From: Staphylotrichum longicolle
Taxonomy: Eukaryota; Ascomycota; Sordariomycetes; Sordariales; Chaetomiaceae
DNA: 64,000 nucleotides
Direction: 5' to 3'
NCBI GenBank assembly: GCA_019096155.1
Contig: JAHCVI010000001.1
Location: forward strand, 2,294,001 to 2,358,000
Positions within the stretch are counted from its first letter, which is position 1; each line of letters opens with the position of its first letter. The notes below the pieces were generated by a model. That model searched no databases and was not told the origin of the DNA. It saw nothing but the letters and a program-made list of their open reading frames with translations. This document shows, one piece after another, positions 20,545 to 32,852 of this stretch. Both the position numbers and the translations under genes were made by a program.

Positions 20545-23500
20545 TCACGCCTTGATCTGAGCCATCCTCTTGGACATGCTGTTGATAATGTTAGCATTCT
20601 CTGGTCAGCGACGTGGAGAAGGGGGCAAACTTACAAATCATAGAACGCGAACTGGTTCGGCGAGCTACCACACTCATACACGAACCGGCTAGCCAGATAG
20701 CTGCCAAAGATGGCCCGCAGATACGGGTCAGGCACCCGGTGGATGATGGTGTCCAGACCGATCTTCTCGATCAGGAGGTTCGGCAGCGCATCCGCTAGCA
20801 CAGCGCGACGAACCGTCTCGTTCTCCCAGAGATCTGAGTGCTGAAGCTGCTCGTCGAGCGTTGTGATGGCCTGCGACAGCTTGTCCGACAGAATAGACCG
20901 CGGGACACCTGTCTGCTGATTCTCGCGCCAGATCGCCTCGAACTCGAGACGGGCATTCTCCTGGATCTTCTCCTGCACCGCCTTGACGTACGCCTTGTAG
21001 AACTCGGGCGCGTTGCCCCGTGCGTCGTGGCACATGTGCTTGACGAAGTTTTCGTCGTCAAAGCTGAGCGACGCAAGCACCTCGAGAGAGGAGCTGGTCA
21101 CACCACCCTTGTTGGCGCTGGCATCCTTGTACACGATGCAGCCGGCCTGCTCGAGACGCAGTTTGGCATCCTGCGTAATGAAGAGGTTGGCGCCCTCAAC
21201 AATGTACGGGATCGTCGACTTGCCCTCCTTGATCAGCTTATTGACCGAGACCAGGTCAATCGACTCGGGCCGGCCACCGCATGGGACAAACATGTCAGTC
21301 AGACCACTATCCCGCAGGTGATAGGTGTTCCGGAACGCTGTGCCGTTGTTGACAACCTCGCCGCTGGGCAGGGTGACGTTCATGTCATCGCACAGCACCC
21401 GGTAGCCGTCCTTGGACAGCTTCGACAGGTCAAAGTGCACAATCATTTGACGCTTCTTCGCGAGGCGGTGAAGCTCCTCCTTGTCGATTCCGTTGGGGTC
21501 AACAAGAACGCCCGAGCCGTCAACGATAGAGGTGTACTTCTCGTTGCTGAGTAGAATCTCGTTGCTACCCAGGTCGCCGTCGGGGCCGCCCGTCTGCATC
21601 TTCTTGACCGTTGACGGGTCCAGGTTGAGCTTGCGGTAAATGCCCTTGACGTACTCACGCACAGACAGCGTTGTCATGCCGTAAGAGTCGTGGGGGATAC
21701 CGCCCAGCTTTGGCGATTTGCCGGTGAAGAACGACTTCCACCAGGGAGCGCCGCGGTTCCGGGCATGCTCCGTCGCCCAGTCAACAAGCTCGGCCGTGTT
21801 CTCATCCGGGCCCATGAAGATGATCTCTTGCTTGCCGTAGAGATCGACAATGGGGTTCTTGATGCCCGGCGTCTCGGCCTTAAGCAGCAGGTCCAGAATG
21901 CTGTCGATGTACTTCTCAAACGCCTCGCGGGCCTTGTCTTGCTGCTTAGGGTCAAGCAAGATGACACCCTTGGAGCCGCCTTCGGGAATATCCTTGTTCT
22001 TGCGCTGCTGCGTGCTGGCAAGACCATAGTTCTCATCGAAGAGATTGCGAGCGTTGATGGAGTACGCCTCCTTGCTGCGCGACTTGACGATGCGGATGCC
22101 GCCACGCGCAATGTCCTTGAAGCGCAGGTGGAAGCCGCGAGATTCCGACGTGATAACGAGGAACATGCCATACAGGCGTGTTGGGTACTCGATTTCGGGT
22201 AGGAACGAGGGGTCAAGCCGGAAGCTCAGAGCGACCTTGGTTGGGGTGAAATAGTTGGTCTTGAGGACAGCGTTGTTGAAGACGCGGAAGGCAGTCATGA
22301 CCATCTCTTCGTGCTCGTTGGAGACATCCTTGGTAATCTTGTCCTTGAGCTTGGCGTCGGAAAGAACCTCCGTGACCGGCGTAGGGGCGATGCAGTGGCG
22401 GTCGAACCCGGGCCCGACCTTGAGGTGGACGCTGGCGAACGAGGCGTACAGGGCACGGATGAGCTCCGGGTGCGAGCTGATGATTTCGAGGATGTAGTCG
22501 GGGGTAAAAGTCTCGGTGCGCAAGCGCTTTTTCATCCTCGACAAGATCTCGGCATGGCCGTTGTTCTTGGGATCAAGTGCAGCCACAAGAGATACGTACT
22601 CAGACCCGAGACGGTTGAGGAAATGCTGCACAAAGACCCACACGCAGTGCGCATAGATTGTCTCTTGCAGGCTCAGCTCGCCCGAGGCGAACAACGTGTG
22701 CAGCTTGGTCTGGGGCATGCAGTACAGAAGCGAGACCTCCTGCGTGATCTGATGAATCGACTCCTCGATCGGGGGTACTTGGAGTCAAGATTGGCGGCCG
22801 ACGCAGGTATATGCTCATGACCGTGATGCCGTTGGAGAACTGCTCGACGTATTTCCGGGAGCTCGTGACGCCGTAGTAGTGATAGAGGTCGCTCAGGGCG
22901 CTGAACATTCCCCTTGCCGTCCTTGAGCGGAAGGCGACGACCAACCGCTTCTCCCGCGAGCCTTCGATGTCAAAGACCTCAATGACCGGACCGGTCCGGT
23001 TGACTGAGCTCTCGATGATCTCTTGGTAAATCTGCTTCGTGTTCTTTGTCGCCTTGGCGAGGAACATGCGGTCGCTGATGACCTCGAGCCGCGTCTCCTT
23101 AGGATCGGCATTCGGCTCAACGAACTGGCACTGATAGACGAAATAGCAGCGCAATGTCGCATTGGAGTCGGAATGTCCGAGGACGCCGGGAGATCGGAAC
23201 GTCTCGACGCGGAAGCGTTTCGACGTGTCGCTGCCGTCCAGGTACTTGGACTCGAGGCGGTGCTCGTATCTCGGTCCATCGATGGTGGTCTTGCCAGGCT
23301 CACTGGTGTCGATGTAGATGGCGTGGTCTGACGCTTCCATGTCTAACCGGATCTCCTCCCGCTTGTCCTCGCGTGAGAAGGCAGCAACCTTGGCCGCATA
23401 GAGCGATGTGATGTGGTTCGCTACGACCTCGGGGTCCTCCACCTGGAAGTAGACATCGTCGATGCCCAGCTCGTTGTAGAACCACTCGATCTGAGTGTCG

Positions 23501-23959
23501 ATCATGGCGTCAGGAATCCACCCACACTTGGCGATGTGCGCCTTGACTGCTGGCATGTCAGTGTATTGCTCAGGTAGCAGAAGACAAACAACAAGACCAC
23601 TGACCAAGTTTCATCTGCTCCTTCTTGCCTGTGAACTCGGGGGCAACGTAGCCAACGGTCCCTGACCGCAAGACTCTGTGGCCGTTGCCATTCACCTTGG
23701 GCATGAGGGGGTAGCTGACATGCGTCGGCTGGGGCGAGGGATGCCTCCCAGGCTCCTCCCCCTTGATCTTCTCAACAAGTCGATTCGCAACGTTCATGAT
23801 GACAGGGGAATCTGTCACAGTCTCGTCTGACGAGGCGAACGGATCCACGTACTCCGGGAAGCTAGACATGGCCAGGTCAGTCTTGATTGTCAAGCCGGAC
23901 ACGCGGCGCCCGCCGCCAATGGGGCTGACGAGCGCCGGCTGGATTGCCATGCCAGCCAT
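20545..23959 (-). CDS. GDH2: NAD-specific glutamate dehydrogenase
   Basis: Exons, in coding order, are 23959-23605, 23549-20635 and 20578-20545. The product is 1101 aa once two missing bases are allowed for, the usual size of the large fungal NAD-GDH. Recognisable parts are 'FYNELGIDDVYFQ', 'LYAAKVAAFSRED', 'FKDIARGGIRIVKSR', 'EGGSKGVILLDPK' (substrate/coenzyme region), 'YIVEGANLF', 'KDASANKGGVTSSSLEV' and the C-terminal exon giving 'FYDFMSKRMAQIKA'. It oxidises glutamate to 2-oxoglutarate and ammonium, the catabolic direction. The central frame moves twice within 30 bp: a G5 run at 22771-22775 and a CCG-A at 22796-22801 (plus-strand view) each lack one base. Restoring both gives the expected 'LRPAANLDSKYPPIEESIHQ'. 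Upstream GATAAG sites suggest nitrogen control. Confidence 0.93.
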
Positions 23960-26900
23960 GATCGTTGTGCGGTCAGGGAGGTGGGGGAGGGTAAGAGGAA
24001 CGCTGGCAAAGCTGCCTAGTATTGCTGATTGGTGCATTGGGGGGGGAGGGAAGGAGAGCCGCCCCACGAGGAGCGAGCACCGGCTTTGTAGAGCCAGCGA
24101 GCAGGAGCAGGAGCATGGCGTCCGTGTAAGCGGGCATGAGGTTCTTGCTGGGCTGGCAGCGGCGAGCAGATGGCCGTTATCGAGACCCTGATGGCTGGCC
24201 GCAGCGAGCAGGTTTGGCATGTGGGAAGGACAAGAACGTCAGCGACGACCGGCCCTGCCACGCCCCCTGGCCCCCGTATCAGGTCAACAAACCGCCACTT
24301 CCGGGATCGGAAGATCCAGGAACATCACGAATATCGTGATACAGGCCAGGAATGAAGAGTGACACGGCAACAAGGTGTCGACACCCGGCCGCCCAGATTG
24401 CCAATTGGATATCGGCAGCTCGGTGAGAACAAACTTTGTTCGTTTCCGGGGCAGTTGGTTCCGGTCATGCTCACCGCTCCCGAACGCTTTGCTCGTGCTC
24501 GCCCTCGGCTGTGACTCCTTCCAGATAAGAGAGATAAGATGCTCGGTTTCTCGAGACACCGGCCCCCTATTTCTGGGATGTGCAATGTACATGTTGGTGG
24601 TGGAGCAATAGACGGTCAGACGTACCTTCTCTTGGCCTGAGATCGACTCGGCGGTTATTCGCTGGACACTGCTTCGGCTGGTTTTACCGTGTGCCGTGTG
24701 TCGTAAGTGAGCCGCTGATATCGATGCGGCAACTGTTATCGCGAGGCAATCAGCTTCTGGCGAGTGAAACAGGCACGGAGAGGCGCTGGTTGCGGCGCTG
24801 CTGTCCGAGTGGAGGCAGATGCAACGCGATAAGGCAGAGGGAGCGTGTCGAGTGTCTCGTTACCTCAGATATGAAGGCGGAATGGGTAAAGAAGCCGATC
24901 CAGGGGAACAAAGCGCTGCGACTGCTTGCTTGTTCCTGAACGGGCTGCAATCAGGTTCCAAACTCAATTCTGTGGTCTGACCGGAAACAGGCTCAGATGA
25001 GATGGATTTCAGGCGAGACAGCGGATTAGGTTGTCTGTAATTAGATCCGAGGGAAGGAACTTGAAGATCTGAGATGTTTCGTCAGCCTGCCGCTTTTGGA
25101 AGGAATGGGCTGGCCTCTCAGCCAAAGGCGAGGGTCAAAGGAAAAGGGCAGTGGCCTCCAAAGCATGGAATTGCAGCACCAATGGCCATCATTGCCAGGT
25201 ACTGCATTGTCATGCAATTGGACATAATTCACCTGGCTCTGGCGTTGGTGTGCTCCGCTCGTCTTCCATGTTTCCTCTCCGATTCCAACGAGGTTGCGAT
25301 CAGAATCTCTGTAACAACCGCAACGGCTCGTATCTTTTTTTGGTGCCACTGAGCATCTCGCACAGCCAATGCAGCTGAGTGATAAGGCCAATTCCGCCTC
25401 ACCGTAGACCTGGAAAGCTGAAGTCTGAAGACGGGACGGAGCAGGGAAGGGGAGGGGCAGATGCATCAGGTACGAAGACCAACCGCGAGATCGACGTCAC
25501 CGAGCAGGGCTCAGGGCACAGGATCCGAAAAAGAGTGTGCGAGCTTGGTACCTTTTTTCGCAACGCAGGAATGTTGCACAGGAGATAAGGCCCGCGGCAA
25601 TGTTTGGTTGCAAAAGGACTGATAAGAGAGTGTCTGAAAATAGGCACAGGGTGTCGGTTCGGGCCTTTGTGATGGTGTTGAGTCAAATCACGGACGGATA
25701 TTGACTTGATCTGATGTGATGGGCAATGGGATGGGACGCAAGCAGCTCAGGGTCTGGCAATGGGCACGCCACCCATTTATATGTTGGGGAACCGCCGTCA
25801 TCTTGGACAGCAGCTTGGACGGCGAGCATGTTCTCAGGAATTCTCTCCTCCAGGATTGGCACTGTACCCGTTGTCTCCGCAGGGCTGGGGAAGTCCCAAA
25901 AGGAAGGAGTTGCCTGCAGAAACTGGTGTCGTGATGACATTGTGCGGTGCTCTGACAAACGAATTTCGGGCGCCTAGGCCAAAAGGGGCAACTAAGAGCC
26001 ACTGCTGATTGGGTCACAAGGACGGTGCCTGGATGCCCAACAAAACAGTACGTACCTCGCTGCCACCCGGTGGCCCCGGAGCGGCTATTCGAGGTTCTGG
26101 GGTAACGTAACCGGTAACTGAAAATGGAGATGGAGTGGCTCTCTCGTTCGTATGGAACACTTCCATTGGTATCTACGGAGTACGTACTATCTTTTGGCTA
26201 TTTCTAGGCCTGTGTTGAGGGAATTGTTGGTCGCATTCAAGGAGGTACCTGACTGGAAGGTCAGCTGAATTGTGTTGCTGTGTTCTGCTCTAAGAACCTA
26301 GCGCTGGTTTGAATATCGAAACAAGATCAAAGGGGACAAGCCGCGATCCGCGCACCCGCACCCCTTCACAATTCGGCTGCTGCACCCACGCTCAGAAACG
26401 GCGGAAACCGTTGCACGTTCTGGAAATCCTGGGGAGGATGCAAGGGGAATGGTGTTACGTATTCGTACCAGTGCATACGCATGGACCCATGGAGCTTAAC
26501 GGAGGAAACGGTATTCTCCCTGAGAACCGCACTCAGGGGTAAGATCAAATTGGGCTGTGTGTAAGTCGTGATTTGCGGCTCACAGCGGCATGGCTCAAGC
26601 GACACACAGTGTTCAATACCGACACAAAACACACACAGATAGTCCAAAAGTCCTAAACCGTGGAACTTGCGCTCGGGTCAGCTCTTTACCAATGGATTAC
26701 CCATCGCCCAAAACGTGACAAGAGGACAGGGTTACGAGACGAGACGCCATCGCGCTGTGCAACCCATCAATGCCTCTCTTACCGCCTCTTCGTCTGACAG
26801 ATCCAATGGCAGTGGCATCATGGATGCCCAGGCTGTCCTCATCGGCAGCTGGACAGTCAGAGTCAGAAAAGCCCTCCAGGAGACCTCAGTCCGGAGCGCG

Positions 26901-29080
26901 GTGTGTCGGGGCTTCAGCGCGCGAATTGGTCCCGTGACTGCGAAATACGTAAAAAAAGACAGGCCTTGCTGCCCTGGACGCCAGGACCCAGCTCCGTTGT
27001 GGCTGATCAGGTGGGCGCCCGGATGCCCCGCCATTTCCATTACCCCCGGATTTTCCAAGTGCTGGACACCGCGTCTCGCATCAAGTAAAATGGGGGTAAT
27101 AGAAACTCAACGTTCTGCATATTCATGCCCGCCGGCCTGTTCCTGGCGTTGCACGGGGCCAGCCGCCTCACGAACCCAGCAAGCCGTTTCCAGGTTCGTC
27201 GACGGCCGGAAGCGGTGGAATCAAACATCGTCGCGGATGAGGGGCTAAGCACCCTCCGGGCATCACACAGGCCACCCAACGTCACTAAAAATTGACCGCC
27301 GCAGTGCCGGCCGGGACGTCAGGAGTCAATTGACGGCTTGGTGAGGTCCCAGGGACATGGGGCTTGTTTCGGATCCTCGTTCCCGGATGGATGCAGTGGA
27401 ACTGGCCAAGCGCGGAGAAAAGCTCTGTTGTCCTCGTGCCGGCAGAGAGACTCGCAGCTCTGGATTGGGGACAACTTTGACAGGGTCACGGGGTGTGCCG
27501 AGAGATTGGCATTGACGCTCACTGAGCCGCTGCGAGTGTTCATCCCTGCCAAGCGCTTCCAGACCCTCTCCAGCTGCTCCACGTTTGGCGCTTCACTGCC
27601 ATGATTCGGCCCCTCAATTCCTCAAAATAAAACAAACAAAACAAGACATGGTGCTTACCAACAAGTATGCGTCGCCGACAGTACCTTGCTTTGCCTTCAC
27701 AGCGATTTTCCCTAAGAAATGAGACTAGCTTATACGGGATATCCAGCGGTTCTTTCGGCCAGCTGACTGTGCTGTACTTCGGATTTCCGTGGATCTATTC
27801 AGCGGCCTCCCATGAGCCACCTGTCTTCAGCTCAACCTCAACCCAACCCTGGCAACTGTTGACTAACATCTGCAACCTGACATCCCGATGCATGGTCATC
27901 AACTCGTCCTTTTGGCTTCCAGCGGAGAAGGTGTCATATGATGCGAAGAGCACGGCGGCAGTCCATGTCAAGACGCAATCCCGTCCGTTACACGCATCAT
28001 CAGGTTCGTCGCACCTTCAAGACCAAATCACCGTCGTCAACGAGACGTGATGCCCTCTTCACACATACACCAGTCGGGTACAAGCATTCCTTTCGGTGCA
28101 GGCGCTGGTGTCGCTTCCGCTGGAAGATGGGAAGGTAGGTATTTGCACCGTCTCGAATATCTACCCCAAAGATATCCATGGCTAATGCAAGTTGGCTGCA
28201 GGTAACTCGAGACAAAACGAGTGTTTCTCTGCATCCATCAATCTAGGATCCAGCACTAACTCGGTAGACAACGAGTGATTGCTACGTTGCTTTCCTCGCC
28301 GTCTTCCATTCACTGGCTCGCCGTGGCAGCTCCCAGACCTCCGTGATGAGGTTCTGAAGAGTTATACGGAATGTTTGGTCCAAGATGTGGCCATGTGGCC
28401 ATGAGCAGACCCAGACAGGCTAGATTCCCAGAATAGCTGAACCGTGGTGGCCAAGAGGATGCCCGGCCGGGATGGCGAGCATTTGTGCGGGTGGCGCCGA
28501 CACTTTCTGAGTCCCCGGCTGCCCCAGACCCGGAGACCAGAAAGAGACCAAAGCGGCGGCCCGATGAGAAACGCCCCGTTTCTGTCTGCACAGTATGTGG
28601 CCGAGGTGGCTCACAGGCCTCCATCGACACCAACAAAAGACGCGTTCGAACGGACGTCAATCGTGGCTGGTAGAAATGGAGGGGCAAAAAAATCATCGAA
28701 GGTTCCGCTGTGGGTTCTCCCGCTGCTTGCCGCTCCCCGGTTTTCTTGGCGGCGGCCCAGAGATCGGGCCAACGGCCACTGTGGTGCAAAACCGATTCAT
28801 GCCCGCTCCGCAGGGCAGGTGCTTATGGTGGGGCAATTCAAGACCGATTGCCGCGCCTGCCTCAACCCCGCGTGCTTTTCTGATTTTTGAGAAGCTACCT
28901 AATCGGCCTATGAGACTCTGAGTTTGTGTCCCAAGAGTTGAGCTACTTGACAGCAACCCTTTTCTCTGTGTCTCAAGTCTGGGAGTGCTGCCAACCCAAG
29001 ACTTTCCAAGACATTGGGCCCTTTCACTGTTCCACAACTTCTCACAACCCACTGCGGCAACTTCCGCAACCACAGCGAAG
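23960..29080. other. 5.1-kb divergent gene-poor interval
   Basis: Lies between the 5' ends of GDH2 (minus) and kynureninase (plus). Many short open frames exist, but none has protein-like composition, intron logic or a recognisable motif. It has moderate GC, a GATAAG cluster (separate entry), and no tRNA-like A/B box pair or long repeat that I could find by eye. Most of it is probably long regulatory sequence. A rapidly evolving or non-coding transcript cannot be excluded. Confidence 0.5.
24524..25626 (+). promoter_or_regulatory. Cluster of GATA-factor sites upstream of GDH2
   Basis: Six exact GATAAG hexamers lie at 24524, 24533, 24828, 25381, 25583 and 25621, all in the same orientation; the first two are 3 bp apart. 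GATAAG is the core bound by the fungal nitrogen regulators NIT2/AreA, which favour closely paired sites. About 0.5 would be expected by chance on both strands over this length. They sit 0.57-1.67 kb upstream of the GDH2 start and more than 3 kb from kynureninase. Confidence 0.5.
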
Positions 29081-30650
29081 ATGAGCTCTCTCATCGCGGA
29101 CGCAAGGGAGAAAGCTCGGGCATTGGACCGGGATGACCCGCTCGCGTTTACGCGGAGCGAGTTCAACATCCCGACCAAGACCCAGATAGCCAGTACCCGC
29201 TTGCCCGACTCAGGTGCGACAGCTCCATGCTCCGGCCAACCCTGTAGCTGCACCTTGAGGTCGGGAGCTAATGATGTTGTCTCGTGAGCGCAGCGACGAC
29301 AGCAGCCGGGCCTGGCCATGACTCCAATGACAAGTGCGTCTACCTTTGTGGTAACTCTCTGGGCCTCCAGCCCAAACGGACGCAAACCCGCCTCAACCAG
29401 TACCTCGCGACCTGGGCAACCCAAGGTGTCCAGGGCCACTTCAAGCCCCTTGAGGAATCACCGCTACCGACATGGCTCGATGCCGATGAGCGAGCAGCCC
29501 AGCTCATTGCCCCGATCGTGGGCGCGTCCGAGGCAGAGGTGGCCGTCATGCAGACGCTGACGGCCAACCTCCACCTCCTCATGTCGGCCTTCTACCGGCC
29601 AGACATCAATGGGAAACATAAGATCATGCTCGAGAGCAAGGCGTTTCCCAGTGACCATGTTAGCCCTCATTTACCTGCCCTCCGGCCCTCAGATTTCCAA
29701 TCACTAACCTCGGGGATCAGTTCGCAGTCGAAACCCAGCTCCGCCACCACGGCCTGGACCCCTCCACCTCCATGGTGACTCTCACCTCCCAAATTAACCC
29801 CGAAGACAACATCCTCACGACCGCCGAAATCCTCTCCGCCATCACCGCCCACGCCTCCACCACCGCCCTCCTCCTCCTCCCAGGAATCCAATACTACACC
29901 GGCCAGCTCCTCGACATCCCCACCATCACCGCCCACGCCCGCGCCCACCAAATCTTTGTCATCTGGGATCTCGCCCACGCCGTCGGCAACGTGCCCCTGC
30001 GCCTTCACGACTGGCAGGTCGACGCCGCCGCCTGGTGCAGCTACAAGTACCTCAACTCGGGCCCGGGCTGCATCGGCGGCATGTTCGTCCACGAGGACAA
30101 CAGCAGCGTCACGCGGCCCATCACCGACGACAAGCCCGAGGAAGGGTACACCAACCGCCTGGCGGGCTGGTGGGGCAACGACAAGGGCACGCGCTTCGTC
30201 ATGGCCAACAAGTTCCACCCCGTCAAGGGCGCCGCGGGGTTCCAGCTGAGCAACCCGAGCATCCTGGACATTACCAGTCTTTCGGCGTCGCTCGAGGTGT
30301 TTGGCCTCGCCGGCGGGGTGGACCAGCTGCGGGAGAAATCGGTGAGGCTGACGGCGTTCCTGGAGGAGCTCTTGGAGGGAGGGATCGCGGAGGAGGAGAG
30401 AGCGCTCTTTCGGATCATCACGCCGCGGGACCCGCTGCAGAGGGGCGCGCAGCTGAGTCTGATGCTGAAGGGGGGCTTGTTGGAGACGGTGATGCACGAG
30501 CTGGAGAGGAGGGGCGTCATTGTGGATGAGCGGAAGCCGGATGTGATTCGGGTTGCGCCGGCGCCGCTGTATAATACGTTTGAGGACTGCGTGGGGTTCG
30601 TGGAGGCGTTTGGACATGCGCTGGCGGTGGCGCGGCAGGGCTCGGCTTGA
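29081..30650 (+). CDS. BNA5: Kynureninase
   Basis: The exons are 29081-29213, 29294-29658 and 29721-30650, giving 475 aa. It is a PLP enzyme of the aminotransferase class V fold: 'YLCGNSLGLQPK' near the N-terminus, 'VMQTLTANLHLLMSAFY', 'VIWDLAHAVGNVPL' (the Asp that pairs with the PLP nitrogen), 'WCSYKYLNSGPG' (Schiff-base Lys ~275) and 'GWWGNDKGTRF'. It cleaves kynurenine and 3-hydroxykynurenine to anthranilate and 3-hydroxyanthranilate plus alanine, on the tryptophan-to-NAD route in the cytosol. The first intron (80 nt) and second (62 nt, branch ACTAAC) are standard. Fungi often carry two kynureninase paralogues, and I cannot tell which this is. Confidence 0.93.
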
Positions 30651-31322
30651 GAGGGAAAGGAGAAGGGGAAGCCTGTGCTGATTAGTCGAGATGTGTTTGT
30701 TTGGATAGAATAGACAGGAAACTGACTCGATAGACAACCTTGGCCGTCCTTTGCGAGTGAAGTCAGTCAACTAGTCTGCCGCTCTGATAAAGGGAGGGGA
30801 AAGATTCCCTAGCCACATGAGTAGCAATGCCAATTGTCTCGAACGTCTGCCACATATGTAACTTTTCTTATGTGCGGTTGCCAAAGCAGTAGATAGAGAC
30901 TCTCTACCCAAAACCTTTGTGTGACTTCGCATCTCGTGTGCAGCATTCCTGTCTCCCACCATCTTCTGGGTGCCCTGCTCAAATGTCAAACCGTCTCTGC
31001 ATCAAAATACCAGCCTTGAACCTCAACCTCTCTCCATCATGCCCGATAATGATATTCCGGTCCTTATCACATGCAAACAATGGAGGTCACGCTCCATGTG
31101 CAGCTGCACTGGCGACTGGATCATAAATTTCGTACATTCATTTTTGTGCTGTGGCTTTTGCCGTACGTGCCAAGTTGTTTACCTCAAATCTAAATCCACA
31201 TGTGTACATACAAGCAATAGGTATATACAAGCGGACAAGGACAGAAGCATCGCGTGTGCTGACCACACATTCCCTTGCCTACCTAGGTTTGCCCTTACCA
31301 TCATCTTCTCCCCCAAGGGTAA
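30651..31322. other. Kynureninase 3' flank
   Basis: AT-richer sequence with no supported gene. The frame of the downstream membrane-protein relic may extend back into this region, but I cannot follow it convincingly. Confidence 0.4.
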
Positions 31323-31990
31323 ATTGATGGCCGCCACATTGCTGCCGCCATAGTCGTATACACATTCTAACTACTCATCTCGTTGGTAACGCTCGTTTTC
31401 GACGCCGTTACCCCGCACGGCCTGGATCGTGAATGGTTCATTGCCTTCTTCGAGGGCGCACACACGCTACTGACGCCGATCATCACCATCTCGGCAGCTG
31501 CAGCGTTAGGAGCGCAGGCACCCGCTATAGGAAGTGACGCTCAGGCGCTGAGTGTGAAGAACCTAGCAGCGTAGGCCATTGTCTTTACGTTCTTGCTTTG
31601 TCCTGGCTGTGGCGCTTGCGGTGGCCTGGTCCTGGTGTGGTGATGGCAACGTGGTATCAGTGTGTGGGCTTCGTCTCGGTACCTCATTGCCTTCGCAATC
31701 GTGCAGGCTGTCCTGATGTGGATTGCGGTACACCGTTCCCGTCAAGGGAAAAACAATCGCTAGCGAGAGGGAGCCATTGATTTCGAGATAAGCGATCTAC
31801 AGTCGCTGGACTTCCAGTCCCCTATAGCTAGGTGAGGTACAGAACAGCTTAGCATGCCGCTTGGGCTCTATCTACTTACAGTCTTCGCATATGACGCTGA
31901 GCCACTCTGAATCAGGGATGCTATATACCTCGTGGCTTTGAGGCTAGTGTTATTTTCTGTTGGCTCCTCGTTTCCGACCTCTAGTTACTC
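31323..31990 (+). pseudogene. Decayed multi-pass membrane protein relic
   Basis: One frame (codons starting at multiples of three) reads as a membrane protein interrupted by stops. Hydrophobic segments are 'AAAIVVYTF/LLISLVTLVF' (stop inside), 'AIVFTFLL', 'YLIAFAIVQAVLMWIAV' followed by a basic tail 'HRSRQGKNNR', 'LGLYLLTVFAYD' and 'AIYLVALRLVLFSVG'. In-frame stops are TAA 31368, TAG 31572, TGA 31641, TAG 31761, TGA 31833 and TGA 31908; a TAA also sits at 31320. TAA and TAG could come from CAA and CAG by C-to-T change at CpA, and TGA from CGA at CpG. I do not recognise the family. No start codon is assigned. It is convergent with, and touches, the next relic. Confidence 0.5.
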
Positions 31991-32852
31991 AATCAGCGTA
32001 AACTCGAACCATTCCGACGCTAGCACCGCCAACTTCGGCCGTCCTCCATTTTCCCTTTGGTTTGTCATAATTCACTTCGATGAAATACGCCACTGGCAGC
32101 TTCACCGCTGGCTCTCTACCTGGCATCTTAGGTGGCATGTGTGGCGATCTATCCACTCGGCCTTCATCTATGACATCCACCGCCTTACTCTCCTCCCATT
32201 CCACACGCAACCTTGTCTCGGGGCGAAAGGGTTTTCGAGTCCGGCCCCAGTCCAGATTCATACTATCAAAGATGTCGTCGCGCCGGGCCATCAGGTATGG
32301 GTGCACGACCGAGACAGAGTCATGGACAGTGACGAAAGCGCTCGTCGCCTTGACCAGCAGGTCGGTCACCCGTTCCTACGGCCTCTTCGACGAACAGCAT
32401 ACCAACAACTCCTTATCACCATCTAGCCCTTCTATATACCCTTCGTGAACCTCCATCTAATTATAGTTCTATAGACCGAGCGGTTCGACGCTAAGCTAAA
32501 GGGACGATACTTTTGGCTTAGTAATAGACGCCTTTGCAATAGGATGCCAAATCGGCTTCTCATTCTCGAGACTTTGATGCTAAGGTTTGGTGACCTCATC
32601 CAGATCGAAGTTCTAGTCGCGCACGACCATGACTGCTGTCTCAAGTGGGCCATTGAGGGTCCAGCGCATACCTCGGATCTTGGAATTGCAATGTATCTGA
32701 TTGTCGGGAATAGGCTCGCCATCGGGCGGAAGCGAATGAAGCACAACACGCAGAGAGACCATGGTGTCCTCGTAAGAGCGCAGTGGTGCCGATCCTGCCG
32801 AGCTCTCCTGGCCCGCGCTAGGCGCGGTGGTTTCTGGACTCTTGCTCATCAC
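31989..32852 (-). pseudogene. Hypothetical gene inactivated by six TAG stops
   Basis: From the ATG at 32852 to the TGA at 31989 the frame never shifts (288 codons), but it carries six in-frame stops, and all are TAG: 32613-32615, 32580-32582, 32496-32498, 32469-32471, 32457-32459 and 32376-32378. The flanking and intervening peptide looks like ordinary hydrophilic protein (e.g. 'SYEDTMVSLRVVLHSLPPDGE', 'NEKPIWHPIAKASI', 'VVHPYLMARRDDIFDSMNL'). Each TAG is one C-to-T step at CpA from CAG, the change made by fungal repeat-induced point mutation. The family is not recognised. An in-frame intron of about 240 nt spanning all the stops is the main alternative, but no good donor/acceptor pair was seen. 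Confidence 0.65.

Noticed and set aside
22740..22830. GDH2 frame change explained by an intron or a split gene
   Set aside because: No GT/AG pair removes the region, and adding two bases in G/C runs restores the exact family sequence without losing residues.
28310..28789. Minus-strand open frame of about 159 codons in the large intergenic region
   Set aside because: Its composition is irregular, there is no motif, and no supporting exon was found.
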